Below, in pieces: positions 27,507-35,773 of a DNA stretch of 64,000 nucleotides. The notes beneath the pieces are model-generated. The model saw only the letters and a list, made by a program, of their open reading frames with translations. It did not search any database and was not told the DNA's origin. The position numbers and the translations under genes are program-made. Origin of the DNA: an uncultured Clostridia bacterium (GTDB taxonomy: Bacteria > Bacillota > Clostridia > Christensenellales > Aristaeellaceae); contig CAKUFG010000013.1 of assembly GCA_934647235.1 (NCBI GenBank), positions 1 through 64,000 of the forward strand, read 5' to 3'. Within the stretch, counting starts at the first letter, position 1; every line of letters begins with the position of its first letter.

Positions 27507-27535
27507 AGTATAGCACCTGGCCTCGCGTCTGTCAA
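27507..27535 (-). promoter_or_regulatory. Promoter of the brnQ T-box leader
   Basis: On the minus strand TTGACA (27530-27535), a 17-base spacer and TATACT (27507-27512). Transcription would start near 27500. Confidence 0.85.
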
Positions 27536-27556
27536 GCATGGTTTGCACGCACAGGA

Positions 27557-27585
27557 TAGACAATTGAAATACAAAGTGGTATAAT
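27557..27585 (+). promoter_or_regulatory. Promoter of the diacylglycerol kinase gene
   Basis: TAGACA (27557-27562), a 17-base spacer and TATAAT (27580-27585), 32 bases before the ATG. Confidence 0.75.
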
Positions 27586-27617
27586 TACATGCTACTTTTC
27601 ACTTACGGAGGAGTACC

Positions 27618-28511
27618 ATGAGCAAAAAGCTGCTGATGATTGTCAATCCAGCCGCCGGGAAAGGCAAAGGCCGTGTGTACGAGCAGCGCGTTTCCGCGCT
27701 TTATACACAGGCAGGCTGGGATTGCGATATCCGCAACACGCAGGGCGCGGGCGATGCGGCGCGCTTTGCCCTGGAAGAGGGCGCGCAGGCCGACATGCTT
27801 TTGTGCATCGGCGGGGACGGCACGCTGTCCGAAACGCTGGGCGGGCTGACGCAGCTGTCCGCGCCGCCGCCGCTGTGCTATGTGCCCATGGGCAGCACCA
27901 ATGATCTGGCGCTGTCGGCGGGTCTGCCCCGCAATGCGATGGACGCGGCGCAGTGCGGCCTGACGGGCCGTGCGCAGCCCATCGACGCGGGCCGCTTCAA
28001 CGGCCAGGTGTTTTCGTATGTGGCGTGCTTCGGCGCATTTTCGCGCACCAGCTACATCACCGGCCGCAAGATGAAGAACCGCCTGGGGCATTTTGCCTAC
28101 ATTCTCACCGGTGCGCGGGAGCTGAACCGCATCCGCCCTTATCCGGTGCAGATCGAGGGCGACGATGCGTCCATCACCGGCAGCTTTCTTTTTGGCGCGG
28201 TGTGCAACACCCGCTCGCTGGGCGGCGCGCTGCGCCTGCCCGTGGATGAAAGCGCCCTGCACGACGGCCGGCACGAGCTGCTGCTGGTGCGCGAACCCAG
28301 GCATATCTATCAGGCCGTATCCCTGCTTTGGTGCCTGGCGCGGGGCAAGTATGACCATCCCCTGATTGTGTGCCAGAGCGTATCCCGCGCGGTGTTCCAC
28401 ATGCCCGAGGATATGCCCTGGTCGCTGGACGGCGAACGTGCGGACGCAGGCCGGACGGTGGTGTTTGAAAACATACCCTCGGCCTATCGTCTGATGCTGC
28501 CCAAGAATTGA
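27618..28511 (+). CDS. Diacylglycerol kinase family lipid kinase
   Basis: This 297-residue protein has the DAGK catalytic fold: IVNPAAGKGKGR (phosphate-binding start), LLCIGGDGTLSETLGGL (the GGDGT ATP-binding motif near residues 74-78) and VPMGSTNDLALSAGLPRN. Members phosphorylate diacylglycerol or related lipids at the inner face of the membrane. Soluble DgkB-type enzymes recycle diacylglycerol left over from lipoteichoic acid synthesis. The next gene, 22 bases away, is an LtaS-like transferase, so that role fits well here (inference). ATG follows CGGAGGAG. Confidence 0.92.
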   Translation: MSKKLLMIVNPAAGKGKGRVYEQRVSALYTQAGWDCDIRNTQGAGDAARFALEEGAQADMLLCIGGDGTLSETLGGLTQLSAPPPLCYVPMGSTNDLALSAGLPRNAMDAAQCGLTGRAQPIDAGRFNGQVFSYVACFGAFSRTSYITGRKMKNRLGHFAYILTGARELNRIRPYPVQIEGDDASITGSFLFGAVCNTRSLGGALRLPVDESALHDGRHELLLVREPRHIYQAVSLLWCLARGKYDHPLIVCQSVSRAVFHMPEDMPWSLDGERADAGRTVVFENIPSAYRLMLPKN

Positions 28512-28533
28512 TTTGTTTTCCGGAGGTTTCCCC

Positions 28534-30540
28534 ATGCTTCAGCCTCAATCCAAGCGCCCCGGCGAGCGTGCCCGTGCGTTCCTGACGCGCGCCGACGTGC
28601 GGGATGCGCTGCGCTGCCTGCTGCTGGCGCTGATTCTCAGCTTTGTCACCGAATCGATCTGCCGCCTCAATCCCATCGCCGCCGGGCGTTATGTGATTAC
28701 GCGCCCGCTGGCCTTTCTGTACAATGCGCTGCTGATTGCCTGCACGCTGTCCCTGGCCCTGCTGGTCAAGCGGCGCAGGTTCGCCTATACGCTCATCTGC
28801 GCGATCTGGGTGGTGCTGTCCATTGTGGATTGCTGCATCCGCCTGGTACGCATTACTCCGCTGAACTTTTATGATTTCGTCATCTTCGTGAGCAATTTCT
28901 CCATCACGCAGTCCTATGTCACCTGGTGGCAGATTGCGCTGATTGTGCTGGCCGTTGCCGCGCTGATTACGGGCATGGTGATTCTGTTCCGCCGCGCGCC
29001 CAGGGTGCAGCCTGCCCGCCGTCCGGCGCTGCTGCTGCTGGCTGCGCTGTGCGGCCTGACGGCGGTGATCACGCCCATCTACGCCCTGAACAACCGCGAC
29101 TATACCGATCCCGTGGCGGGCTATAACCGCTCGGGCTTTGCCTACAGCTTTTGCCGCAGCGTGGTGGATCGCGGCATCCGCCGCCCCGAAACCTACGATG
29201 AAAACGTGATCGACGGCATCCTGGCCGATGTGGGCGAGGAGGCGCGGCCCGCCGCCGCCACGGAGAAGCTGCCCAACTTCGCCTTTCTGCAGCTGGAGTC
29301 CTTCTTTGATCCGGCCAATATCACCAGCGTCAGCTGCTCGGAAAACCCTGTGCCCGTCTTTACCCGCCTGAAGGAAGAATGCTCCACCGGCCTTCTGCAT
29401 GTGCCCATGATCGGCGGCGGCACGGCCAATGTGGAATTTGAAGTGATCACGGGCATGAACCTGGGCGATTTCGGCACGGGCGAGTATCCGTACAGCACCA
29501 TTCTGAAATCCGAAACCTGCGAAACAGTTGCCTATGATCTGCGCAATATGGGCTATACCGCCCACGCCATCCACAACCATATCGCCACCTTCTATGAGCG
29601 CAATCAGGTGTACGCCATGCTGGGCTTTGATACCTTTACCAGCCTGGAATACATGACCAACTACACCACCAACAGCCTGGGCTGGTGCCGCGACAAGGTG
29701 CTGACGGGCTGCATTCTGGACGCGCTGCGCAGCGGGGAAGAGCGCGATCTGGTGTTTGCCGTCTCGGTGCAGGGGCACGGCAAGTACAGCAGCAATCCGC
29801 CGCAAACGCCCTACCCGATCACCAGCACGGGGCTGGAGGATAACCCAAGCCTCAAAAACGAGTTTGAATACTACATCAATCAGCTGCACGAAACCGATGA
29901 GTTCCTGGGCGAGCTGCTGGACGCGCTGCGCGAGTATCCCGAGCCTGTGGTGCTGGTGATCTACGGCGACCACCTGCCTGCCCTGGCCTTTGACGCGGAC
30001 GATCTGCGCGCGGGCACCATGCTGGCCACTGAATATGTGATCTGGACAAACGACGACAGCCTGCCCAAGGTCGATCAGGATCTGCATTCCTATCAGCTGA
30101 CCGCCTGCACGCTGGAGCGTTACGGCATCAGCGGCGGCGTGCTGGCCAGCTATCACCAGCGCTGCCGCGACGACGCGGACTATCTGTCCGGCCTGTCCGT
30201 GCTGGAATACGACATGCTCTACGGCGACAAGCTGCTTTACGAAGGCCAGGCCCCCTATCCGCGCGTCGATATGCGCATGGGCGTGAAGGATATTACGGTG
30301 CATCAGGCCAGCTTTGACGGCAAGCGCCTGGTGGTCAAGGGTGAGAACTTCACGCGCTACAGCGTAATCTACGCCAACGGCCACGCCCTGTCCACCACCT
30401 ATGTGGACAGTGAAACGCTGGTTGCCGCGCCCACCCTGCTGACCTCCATCCATGTGGGCGATCAGATCGAGGTATCGCAGCTGTCGGTGGATGCGACGGT
30501 GCTGAGCACCTCCAACGCCATCCTCTGCGAGGAGGAATAA
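28534..30540 (+). CDS. LtaS-like sulfatase-fold phosphoglycerol transferase with C-terminal Ig/TIG-like domain
   Basis: This 668-residue membrane enzyme has about five N-terminal helices (roughly 20-200), then an extracellular sulfatase-type domain. LQLESFFDP opens the domain, the probable catalytic Thr is in GGGTANVEFEVITG (near residue 298), and metal/His residues are in YGDHLPAL (near 475). This matches lipoteichoic acid synthase and related phosphoglycerol transferases. The last 85 or so residues (VKGENFTRYSVIYANG onward) resemble an IPT/TIG immunoglobulin-like domain, which is not usual in LtaS. The start is ATG 28534 behind CGGAGG. It is cotranscribed with the lipid kinase. Confidence 0.88.
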   Translation: MLQPQSKRPGERARAFLTRADVRDALRCLLLALILSFVTESICRLNPIAAGRYVITRPLAFLYNALLIACTLSLALLVKRRRFAYTLICAIWVVLSIVDCCIRLVRITPLNFYDFVIFVSNFSITQSYVTWWQIALIVLAVAALITGMVILFRRAPRVQPARRPALLLLAALCGLTAVITPIYALNNRDYTDPVAGYNRSGFAYSFCRSVVDRGIRRPETYDENVIDGILADVGEEARPAAATEKLPNFAFLQLESFFDPANITSVSCSENPVPVFTRLKEECSTGLLHVPMIGGGTANVEFEVITGMNLGDFGTGEYPYSTILKSETCETVAYDLRNMGYTAHAIHNHIATFYERNQVYAMLGFDTFTSLEYMTNYTTNSLGWCRDKVLTGCILDALRSGEERDLVFAVSVQGHGKYSSNPPQTPYPITSTGLEDNPSLKNEFEYYINQLHETDEFLGELLDALREYPEPVVLVIYGDHLPALAFDADDLRAGTMLATEYVIWTNDDSLPKVDQDLHSYQLTACTLERYGISGGVLASYHQRCRDDADYLSGLSVLEYDMLYGDKLLYEGQAPYPRVDMRMGVKDITVHQASFDGKRLVVKGENFTRYSVIYANGHALSTTYVDSETLVAAPTLLTSIHVGDQIEVSQLSVDATVLSTSNAILCEEE

Positions 30541-30554
30541 GAAATAAGCGTCTT

Positions 30555-30597
30555 AAAAGCCCCTTCCAAGGCCGTCGGCTTTGAAAGGGGCTTTCTT
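30555..30597. terminator. Terminator between the LtaS-like gene and the secreted hydrolase
   Basis: Arms AAAAGCCCCTT and AAGGGGCTTT with an inner GC-rich loop are followed by TCTTTAT. The genes on either side converge. Confidence 0.85.
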
Positions 30598-30629
30598 TAT
30601 ACCTTTTAGGCGGTTAGGAGCCGTCAGCT

Positions 30630-31502
30630 TTACAGGGTCTTGCTGAACCAGCTGATGGTATCCTGCACCAGGGTCCTGAGCACAGTGTCGTCGCCGGAGA
30701 ACACGCAGAAGGTGTGATCCGCGCCGTCCAGCAGCAGCACCTCGGAGGCGGGATTGGTGGAAGCGTCAACGATCTTCTGGGCGGTCTCGGGCAGCACGGT
30801 GGTATCCTCCTTGCCGTTGATGGCCAGGATGGGGGCTTTGATGCTGGCAACCTCGGCCGCATAGTCGATGGCCATGGCGCACTCATAGTAGGCGGGGGAC
30901 TGCTTCAGGGGAGCGCGCCAATCGTAGGTTACTTCGTAGTAGCCGTCCTTCTTGGCGATTTCATACTGCTCCTGCTCGTTGCCCTTCTGGTCGTAAGCGC
31001 CGGCCCAGGTCAGCACGGAGGTGAACACATCGTTGCGGCCCGCAGTCAGCAGCGCAAGGCGGCCGCCCTGACTCCAGCCCATGATGCCCACATGCTCCAT
31101 GTCGATGGCGCCCAGGGTGGACAGGTATTCGTAGCACTTCATGGCGTCTTCAACGCCCTTGTCATAGGTGAAATCGATGTAATCGCCGGTGCTGTCGCCG
31201 TTGCCGATGTAGTCAAAGCGGATGGTGGCGATGCCGGCCTTGGCAAGCTCGGGCGCGGCGTAGTCATAGGCGTTGCCAGCCTCGTGACGGGTGGAGCCGT
31301 TGCCGTGCAGCATGATGACGGCGGGGAACTTTTCGCCCTCCGCGCCCACGGGCACGGTCAGGGTAGCGGGAATCTGATGATCACCTGCGTCGATGGTGAT
31401 ATCCTGTTCGGTATACGCCTTTTCGGCGGCTTCCGCCGCAGCGAAGGAGCAGCACGCGATGGTCATAGCCAGGGAAAGAATCAGAGCCAGGAACTTACGC
31501 AT
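30630..31502 (-). CDS. Secreted alpha/beta hydrolase
   Basis: This 290-residue protein starts at ATG 31500-31502 behind AGGAGGCG. The signal peptide (about 1-25) ends Phe-Ala-Ala-Ala-Glu; a Cys-Cys pair lies before it. The alpha/beta hydrolase core shows VIMLHGNGSTRHE (oxyanion region), the nucleophile in IMGWSQGGRLAL (Ser near residue 146), an acid in INGKEDTTVLPE, and the His in LLDGADHTFCVF. It belongs with dienelactone hydrolase/acyl esterase-like enzymes that act on small esters or feruloyl-type substrates. The substrate is not deducible. It is followed on the minus strand by the convergent terminator. Confidence 0.88.
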   Translation of the reverse strand: MRKFLALILSLAMTIACCSFAAAEAAEKAYTEQDITIDAGDHQIPATLTVPVGAEGEKFPAVIMLHGNGSTRHEAGNAYDYAAPELAKAGIATIRFDYIGNGDSTGDYIDFTYDKGVEDAMKCYEYLSTLGAIDMEHVGIMGWSQGGRLALLTAGRNDVFTSVLTWAGAYDQKGNEQEQYEIAKKDGYYEVTYDWRAPLKQSPAYYECAMAIDYAAEVASIKAPILAINGKEDTTVLPETAQKIVDASTNPASEVLLLDGADHTFCVFSGDDTVLRTLVQDTISWFSKTL

Positions 31503-31547
31503 AAGAGTACGCCTCCTGTAAATTGATTGCGCTTTCACGCAGGAGGT

Positions 31548-31576
31548 ATTATAGCACACAAATGAAATACGCACAA
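31548..31576 (-). promoter_or_regulatory. Promoter of the secreted hydrolase
   Basis: On the minus strand TTGTGC (31571-31576), a 17-base spacer and TATAAT (31548-31553), preceded by a very AT-rich stretch that could act as an UP element. Confidence 0.65.
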
Positions 31577-31678
31577 TATTTTATAAAAATAATTTTTTGT
31601 TCGTATTTTGAAAGAGTGAATGAGCACTGAAAGTGATGCCTATTGAAAAATATATGAATAGACGAATGATCCGCCGGC

Positions 31679-32578
31679 TTATCTGTGCGCCTTCCTGTAT
31701 TCGCTGGGCAGCAGCCCAAAGCGCTTGCGGAACTCCGCCGAGAACTTGCTGGCGCTTTCATAGCCGATCTGCTGGGCAATCTGGGCCATGCCAAGCTCTG
31801 TACTGCGCAGCAGCTCGGCGGCGCGCTCCATGCGGTGCTCACGGATATGCGCGGCGATGGAATCGCCGTATACATCCTTGAAAACGGCCTTCAGGGTGGA
31901 AGGGTTCATCAGAAACTGATGCGACAGCTCCTCGATGGTCACGCGCTGCTGCAGGTTCTGCGTCAGCTGATCGTGTACCCGGCGGATCACCTCGGCCTGC
32001 GCGGCGGGATACTGCGGCGCGGCGCTCTGCGGGGCGGGCTGCTGATACAGGCACAGCAGCGCTTCTTGCGCCTTCAGCTGATAGGCGGCGGGCAGCAGCG
32101 CGGCTGGCAGATCAAAGAAGGAGCACAGCAGCGCGCGCAGCGCTTCGGACTCGGGCAGAAGGCACAGCGGCGCGTCGGCAAAGAACTTCTGCTTCAGCGC
32201 GGCAAGCGTTACCGGCGTGCGCGCAAGCGGCTCGGGCAGCGCATCGCCGCTCAGGCACAGCAGCAGCCCGTCGTAGCGGGCGTTGGGCAGCGTCAGCGTG
32301 TGTTCGCCGCCCAGGCACAGCAGCGCTTCGCCGTCGCCCAGGTAGCGCGTGCCGCCCTCCGTCAGGGCAAAGCCCGCGCGGCCCGTCAGGCAAAAGTGCA
32401 GCGCCAGCGCGTCCGCAGGCAGGGCGGGAAGCGCAGCCTGATCCATGTCAATATAATGAAGAAATGTGAGCGTTACGCCAGGATAAAGCGCAATCGGCGC
32501 GTTGTACACCGGCGCATCCGGCGGGCATTGCCCCTGCGCGTGCGCGGCGCAGCAGGCGGGACAGCAATCGCAGCGCAT
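31679..32578 (-). CDS. AraC-family regulator with Cys-rich N-terminus
   Basis: This 299-residue protein has a C-terminal AraC/XylS double helix-turn-helix (VTIEELSHQFLMNPSTLKAV and MAQIAQQIGYESASKFSAEF, about 210-295). The middle is a divergent beta-rich cupin-like sensor region (TLTFLHYIDMDQAA...). The first 20 residues are strikingly Cys-rich (six Cys, in MRCDCCPACC and a later Gln-Cys), unlike typical AraC proteins, and could bind a metal or a redox signal. The ATG lies behind AAGGAGGATG. It lies between a secreted hydrolase and an ArsR-type metal regulator, all on the minus strand. Confidence 0.88.
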   Translation of the reverse strand: MRCDCCPACCAAHAQGQCPPDAPVYNAPIALYPGVTLTFLHYIDMDQAALPALPADALALHFCLTGRAGFALTEGGTRYLGDGEALLCLGGEHTLTLPNARYDGLLLCLSGDALPEPLARTPVTLAALKQKFFADAPLCLLPESEALRALLCSFFDLPAALLPAAYQLKAQEALLCLYQQPAPQSAAPQYPAAQAEVIRRVHDQLTQNLQQRVTIEELSHQFLMNPSTLKAVFKDVYGDSIAAHIREHRMERAAELLRSTELGMAQIAQQIGYESASKFSAEFRKRFGLLPSEYRKAHR

Positions 32579-32594
32579 GATTCATCCTCCTTCA

Positions 32595-32966
32595 TTATTT
32601 CGGACAGGAAACTGCAATGATTTCCTCAATTACCTGGTGCAGCAGACGGCTTTCATCGCTGTCGGCTGCGCGATAATAGACTTCTTTGCCTACGCGGCGG
32701 CTTTCAATCAGCCCGCTCAGGCGCAGCTGGCGCAGATGGTGCGATACTGCCGGGCTGCTCATCTCCACCATGGAGGAGATGTTGACCACGCACTGTTCGC
32801 AGTGGCACAGCAGCCAGAAAATGCGCAGCCGGCTGGAATCGGACAGCTGCTTGAACACATTGGCGGCTACCGAAAAATCGCCTGCCGCCTGCAGGGTTTC
32901 AATCAGGTGCGCCTCCAGGGATGCGTCGCCGTGGTGATCGTGGGGCAGCTTGATTTGCTCTGTCAT
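32595..32966 (-). CDS. ArsR/SmtB-family metalloregulator
   Basis: This 123-residue winged-helix repressor has FKQLSDSSRLRIFWLLCHCE and then SSPAVSHHLRQLRLSGLIES, the recognition helix region. The Cys-x-Cys-x-x-Cys in LCHCEQCVV sits where CadC/ArsR proteins carry metal-binding cysteines, and His-rich HDHH lies near the N-terminus. The start is ATG 32964-32966 behind GGGGAGGA. It diverges from an HMA protein and a P1B-type ATPase, with an inverted repeat between them, so it most likely represses that operon until Cd(II), Zn(II) or a similar metal is bound (inference). Confidence 0.92.
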   Translation of the reverse strand: MTEQIKLPHDHHGDASLEAHLIETLQAAGDFSVAANVFKQLSDSSRLRIFWLLCHCEQCVVNISSMVEMSSPAVSHHLRQLRLSGLIESRRVGKEVYYRAADSDESRLLHQVIEEIIAVSCPK

Positions 32967-33039
32967 GGGAATCCTCCCCGCTGTTTTAGTCCGTTTGGAA
33001 ATTCTTATCGCCCGTTTGGCAATGCCGCGCGCAAAGCGG

Positions 33040-33068
33040 TTGACAGCCGGGCCTGAATTGATTATACT
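33040..33068 (+). promoter_or_regulatory. Promoter of the HMA-ATPase operon
   Basis: TTGACA (33040-33045), a 17-base spacer and TATACT (33063-33068). The ArsR-type operator lies just after the -10. Confidence 0.85.
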
Positions 33069-33076
33069 GCGTTCGT

Positions 33077-33102
33077 AACGATTAAACAAGTGCTTAATCG
33101 TT
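33077..33102. promoter_or_regulatory. ArsR/SmtB-type operator
   Basis: A perfect inverted repeat with 9-bp arms, AACGATTAA (33077-33085) and TTAATCGTT (33094-33102), is spaced by eight bases at about +3 to +28 of the operon promoter. It lies between the ArsR gene and its likely targets. Confidence 0.75.
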
Positions 33103-33139
33103 AAATCAAAAAGATTGCAGCTTGAAAGGGGTACGCATC

Positions 33140-33358
33140 ATGAAAAAGACTTATAAGATCGAAGTGGACTGCGCCAACTGCGCCAACCTGATGGAGGAAG
33201 CCGCCAACAAGACCGAGGGCGTAAAGAGCGCCGTTGTGAATTTCATGACGCAGAAGATGACCGTGGAGTTTGCCGAGGGCCAGGATGAGGCCGCCGTGAT
33301 GAAGAAGGTCGTCAGGAACTGCAAGGACGTAGAGGACGACTGCGAAATTTACCTGTAA
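33140..33358 (+). CDS. Free-standing heavy-metal-associated (HMA) domain protein
   Basis: This 72-residue protein consists of one HMA domain: a beta strand, the DCANCANLMEE metal motif (CxxC at about residues 12-15), and the rest of the beta-alpha-beta-beta-alpha-beta fold. The start is ATG 33140 behind AAAGGGG. It contains a second Cys pair near its C-terminus (RNCKDVEDDC). The ATPase that follows lacks the usual N-terminal HMA domain, so this protein may supply it in trans or act as a metal chaperone (inference). Confidence 0.9.
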   Translation: MKKTYKIEVDCANCANLMEEAANKTEGVKSAVVNFMTQKMTVEFAEGQDEAAVMKKVVRNCKDVEDDCEIYL

Positions 33359-33408
33359 GATTGCATTCAGATAGGATCACCGCCCCACGCGGGAAAAGAG
33401 GATAAGCG

Positions 33409-35292
33409 ATGAACAAGAAACAGAAAATTATGCTCTGCCGCATTGCCGCCGCGGCCGTGCTGCTGCTGGCGCTGAACCTGCTGCCCATTACCGGCGCCGT
33501 GCGCATCATCCTGTATCTGGCAGCTTATCTGACGATCGGCTACGATATCCTGCGCAAGGCGGGCAAGGGCATTGCCAAGCGCCGCATGTTCGATGAGAAC
33601 TTCCTGATGGCCGTGGCCACGGTGGGCGCGATTGCCCTGGCGATTATCGATAAGAGCGGCGATTTCAACGAGGCCGTGCTGGTCATGCTGTTTTACCAGA
33701 TCGGCGAACTGTTCCAGAGCTACGCCGTGGGCAAGAGCCGCCGCAATATCAGCGCCCTGATGGATATCCGTCCTGACTATGCCAATGTGGAGTGCGACGG
33801 GCAGCTGAAAAAGGTGGATCCCGACGAGGTGGCCGTGGGCAGCGTGATTGTGGTGCAGCCTGGTGAAAAGGTGCCCATTGACGGCGAAGTGATCTCGGGC
33901 CAGTCCAGCCTGAATACCAGCGCCCTGACGGGCGAAAGCCTGCCGCGTGATGTGCATGCGGGGGACGAAGTGATCAGCGGCTGCATCAACATGACGGGCG
34001 TGCTGCGCGTGCGCACCACCCGCGAGTTTGGCGAATCCACCGTGGCCAGGATCCTGGAGCTGGTGGAAAACTCCACCTCCCGCAAGTCCCGCTCCGAGCA
34101 GTTTATTTCCCGCTTTGCCCGCGTCTATACGCCCGCTGTGTGCTATAGTGCGCTGGCGCTGGCTGTGCTGCCGCCGGTGGTTCGCCTGATCCTGGGCATG
34201 GGCGCGCAGTGGGGCGAGTGGATTTACCGCGCGCTGACCTTCCTGATTGTCAGCTGCCCCTGCGCGCTGGTCATCAGCATCCCGCTCAGCTTCTTCGCCG
34301 GCATCGGCGGCGCCAGCAAGGAGGGCGTGCTGGTCAAGGGCTCCAATTATCTGGAGGAGCTGTCCCGCACCAGGACGGTTGTGTTTGATAAGACCGGCAC
34401 GCTCACCCAGGGCGTATTCGAGGTAAGCGGCGTGCATCATCCGCAGATTGCCAAGGAGAAGATTCTGGAATACGCCGCGCTGGCTGAGTGCGCGTCCTCC
34501 CATCCCATCAGCAAGAGCCTGCAGAAGGCCTATGGGCAGGAGATGGATCGCAGCCGCGTGAGCGATATTGAGGAAATCGGCGGCGAGGGCGTGAAGGCGT
34601 TGGTAGACGGCGTGCCTGTGGCTGCCGGCAACGGCAAGCTGATGCGCCGCATGGGTCTGGAAGCGCCGGAGTGCCACAGCGTGGGCACCATTGTGCATGT
34701 GGCGGTGGATGGGGCGTATGTGGGCCATATCGTGATTTCGGATATTGAGAAGCCCACCGCCAAGGAAGCCATCGAAAAGCTGAAGAAATCCGGCGTAACC
34801 AAGACCGTTATGCTCACCGGCGACGCGCGCCGCGTGGCCGAGCAGGTGGCCGGCGATCTGGGCGTGGACGAGGTGCACAGCGAGCTGCTGCCCGGCGATA
34901 AGGTGGACGAGGTAGAAAAGCTGCTGGCCAGGAAAGGCAAAAAAGAAGTGCTGGCCTTTGTGGGCGACGGCGTGAACGACGCGCCCGTGCTGTCCCGCGC
35001 GGACATCGGCATCGCCATGGGTGCCATGGGTTCGGACGCGGCCATCGAGGCGGCGGACGTGGTGCTGATGGACGACGATCCGCTCAAGATTGCCAAGGCC
35101 ATCCGCATCTCCCGCAAGTGCATCGGCATTGTGTATCAGAACATCACCTTCGCCCTGGTGGTCAAGTTTACCTGCCTGCTGCTGACCGCACTGGGCTATG
35201 CCAAGATGGGCGCGGCGATCTTCGCGGATGTGGGCGTGATGGTGCTGGCCGTGCTCAACGCCATCCGCGCGCTGCGCGTGCATAACCTGTAA
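33409..35292 (+). CDS. P1B-type heavy-metal ATPase (Cd/Zn type)
   Basis: This 627-residue metal exporter begins directly with membrane helices and has no N-terminal HMA domain. The actuator TGE loop is in SALTGESLP, the transport-site Cys-Pro-Cys in IVSCPCALVISIP, the phosphorylated aspartate in VVFDKTGTLTQG, the nucleotide-binding His-Pro in SSHPIS, and the hinge in FVGDGVNDAPVLSRAD. The CPC followed by ALVISIP and the ArsR-type regulator next door favour the Zn/Cd/Pb group over copper. It is 50 bases downstream of the HMA protein and is followed by a terminator. Confidence 0.94.
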   Translation: MNKKQKIMLCRIAAAAVLLLALNLLPITGAVRIILYLAAYLTIGYDILRKAGKGIAKRRMFDENFLMAVATVGAIALAIIDKSGDFNEAVLVMLFYQIGELFQSYAVGKSRRNISALMDIRPDYANVECDGQLKKVDPDEVAVGSVIVVQPGEKVPIDGEVISGQSSLNTSALTGESLPRDVHAGDEVISGCINMTGVLRVRTTREFGESTVARILELVENSTSRKSRSEQFISRFARVYTPAVCYSALALAVLPPVVRLILGMGAQWGEWIYRALTFLIVSCPCALVISIPLSFFAGIGGASKEGVLVKGSNYLEELSRTRTVVFDKTGTLTQGVFEVSGVHHPQIAKEKILEYAALAECASSHPISKSLQKAYGQEMDRSRVSDIEEIGGEGVKALVDGVPVAAGNGKLMRRMGLEAPECHSVGTIVHVAVDGAYVGHIVISDIEKPTAKEAIEKLKKSGVTKTVMLTGDARRVAEQVAGDLGVDEVHSELLPGDKVDEVEKLLARKGKKEVLAFVGDGVNDAPVLSRADIGIAMGAMGSDAAIEAADVVLMDDDPLKIAKAIRISRKCIGIVYQNITFALVVKFTCLLLTALGYAKMGAAIFADVGVMVLAVLNAIRALRVHNL

Positions 35293-35310
35293 ATCGAATA
35301 TGGTTTATTT

Positions 35311-35341
35311 AAAGGCCGCTCGAAAAGGGCGGCCTTTGTGC
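35311..35341 (+). terminator. Terminator after the Cd/Zn-type ATPase
   Basis: A 9-bp perfect stem (AAAGGCCGC with GCGGCCTTT, 35311-35319 and 35329-35337) has a nine-base loop. The 3' arm itself ends in TTT. Confidence 0.75.
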
Positions 35342-35372
35342 ATAAAAATTTATGGGTATAGCCTGCCTGGGC

Positions 35373-35401
35373 TTGACAAACGCTATGAACGCGCCTATAA
35401 T
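35373..35401 (+). promoter_or_regulatory. Promoter of csoR-copA
   Basis: TTGACA (35373-35378), a 17-base spacer and a consensus TATAAT (35396-35401), followed five bases later by the CsoR operator. Confidence 0.9.
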
Positions 35402-35405
35402 CAAA

Positions 35406-35422
35406 ATACCCCGTGGGGGTAT
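35406..35422. promoter_or_regulatory. CsoR operator
   Basis: ATACCCCGTGGGGGTAT is a perfect palindrome with the TACCCC/GGGGTA half-sites known for CsoR operators. It overlaps the expected transcription start of csoR. Confidence 0.9.
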
Positions 35423-35442
35423 ATTAGACGGAGGTAACTTTT

Positions 35443-35751
35443 ATGGCTATGGATGCGCCCTGCCCGCATTGTGCGCGGCATAAGGAGCGATCACCGGAGG
35501 AATACAAGCGGCTGATGAACCGGCTCAGCCGCATCGAGGGGCAGATCCGCGGCATTCGCGGCATGGTGGAAAACGGCGCGTACTGTCCGGATATTCTGGT
35601 GCAGTCCGCAGCGGTCAATGCCGCCATCAACGCCTTTAACCGCGAGCTGCTGGCCAGCCACATCCGCACCTGCGTGCGCAGCGATATCCAGGCGGGCAAC
35701 GACGAGGTGATTGACGAATTGCTTTCGACGCTGCAGAAGCTGATGAAATAA
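35443..35751 (+). CDS. csoR: Copper-sensing repressor CsoR
   Basis: This 102-residue helical repressor releases DNA when Cu(I) binds. The CsoR/RcnR start (YKRLMNRLSRIEGQIRGIRG) is clear. The copper ligands are in place: Cys in GAYCPDIL, and His and Cys in LLASHIRTCV. It also has an N-terminal CPHCARH segment with two extra cysteines. It lies directly behind its own palindromic operator and 22 bases before copA, the usual autoregulated copper efflux unit. ATG follows CGGAGGTAA. Confidence 0.95.
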   Translation: MAMDAPCPHCARHKERSPEEYKRLMNRLSRIEGQIRGIRGMVENGAYCPDILVQSAAVNAAINAFNRELLASHIRTCVRSDIQAGNDEVIDELLSTLQKLMK

Positions 35752-35773
35752 TCCCTGATTTTGGAGGACAACC

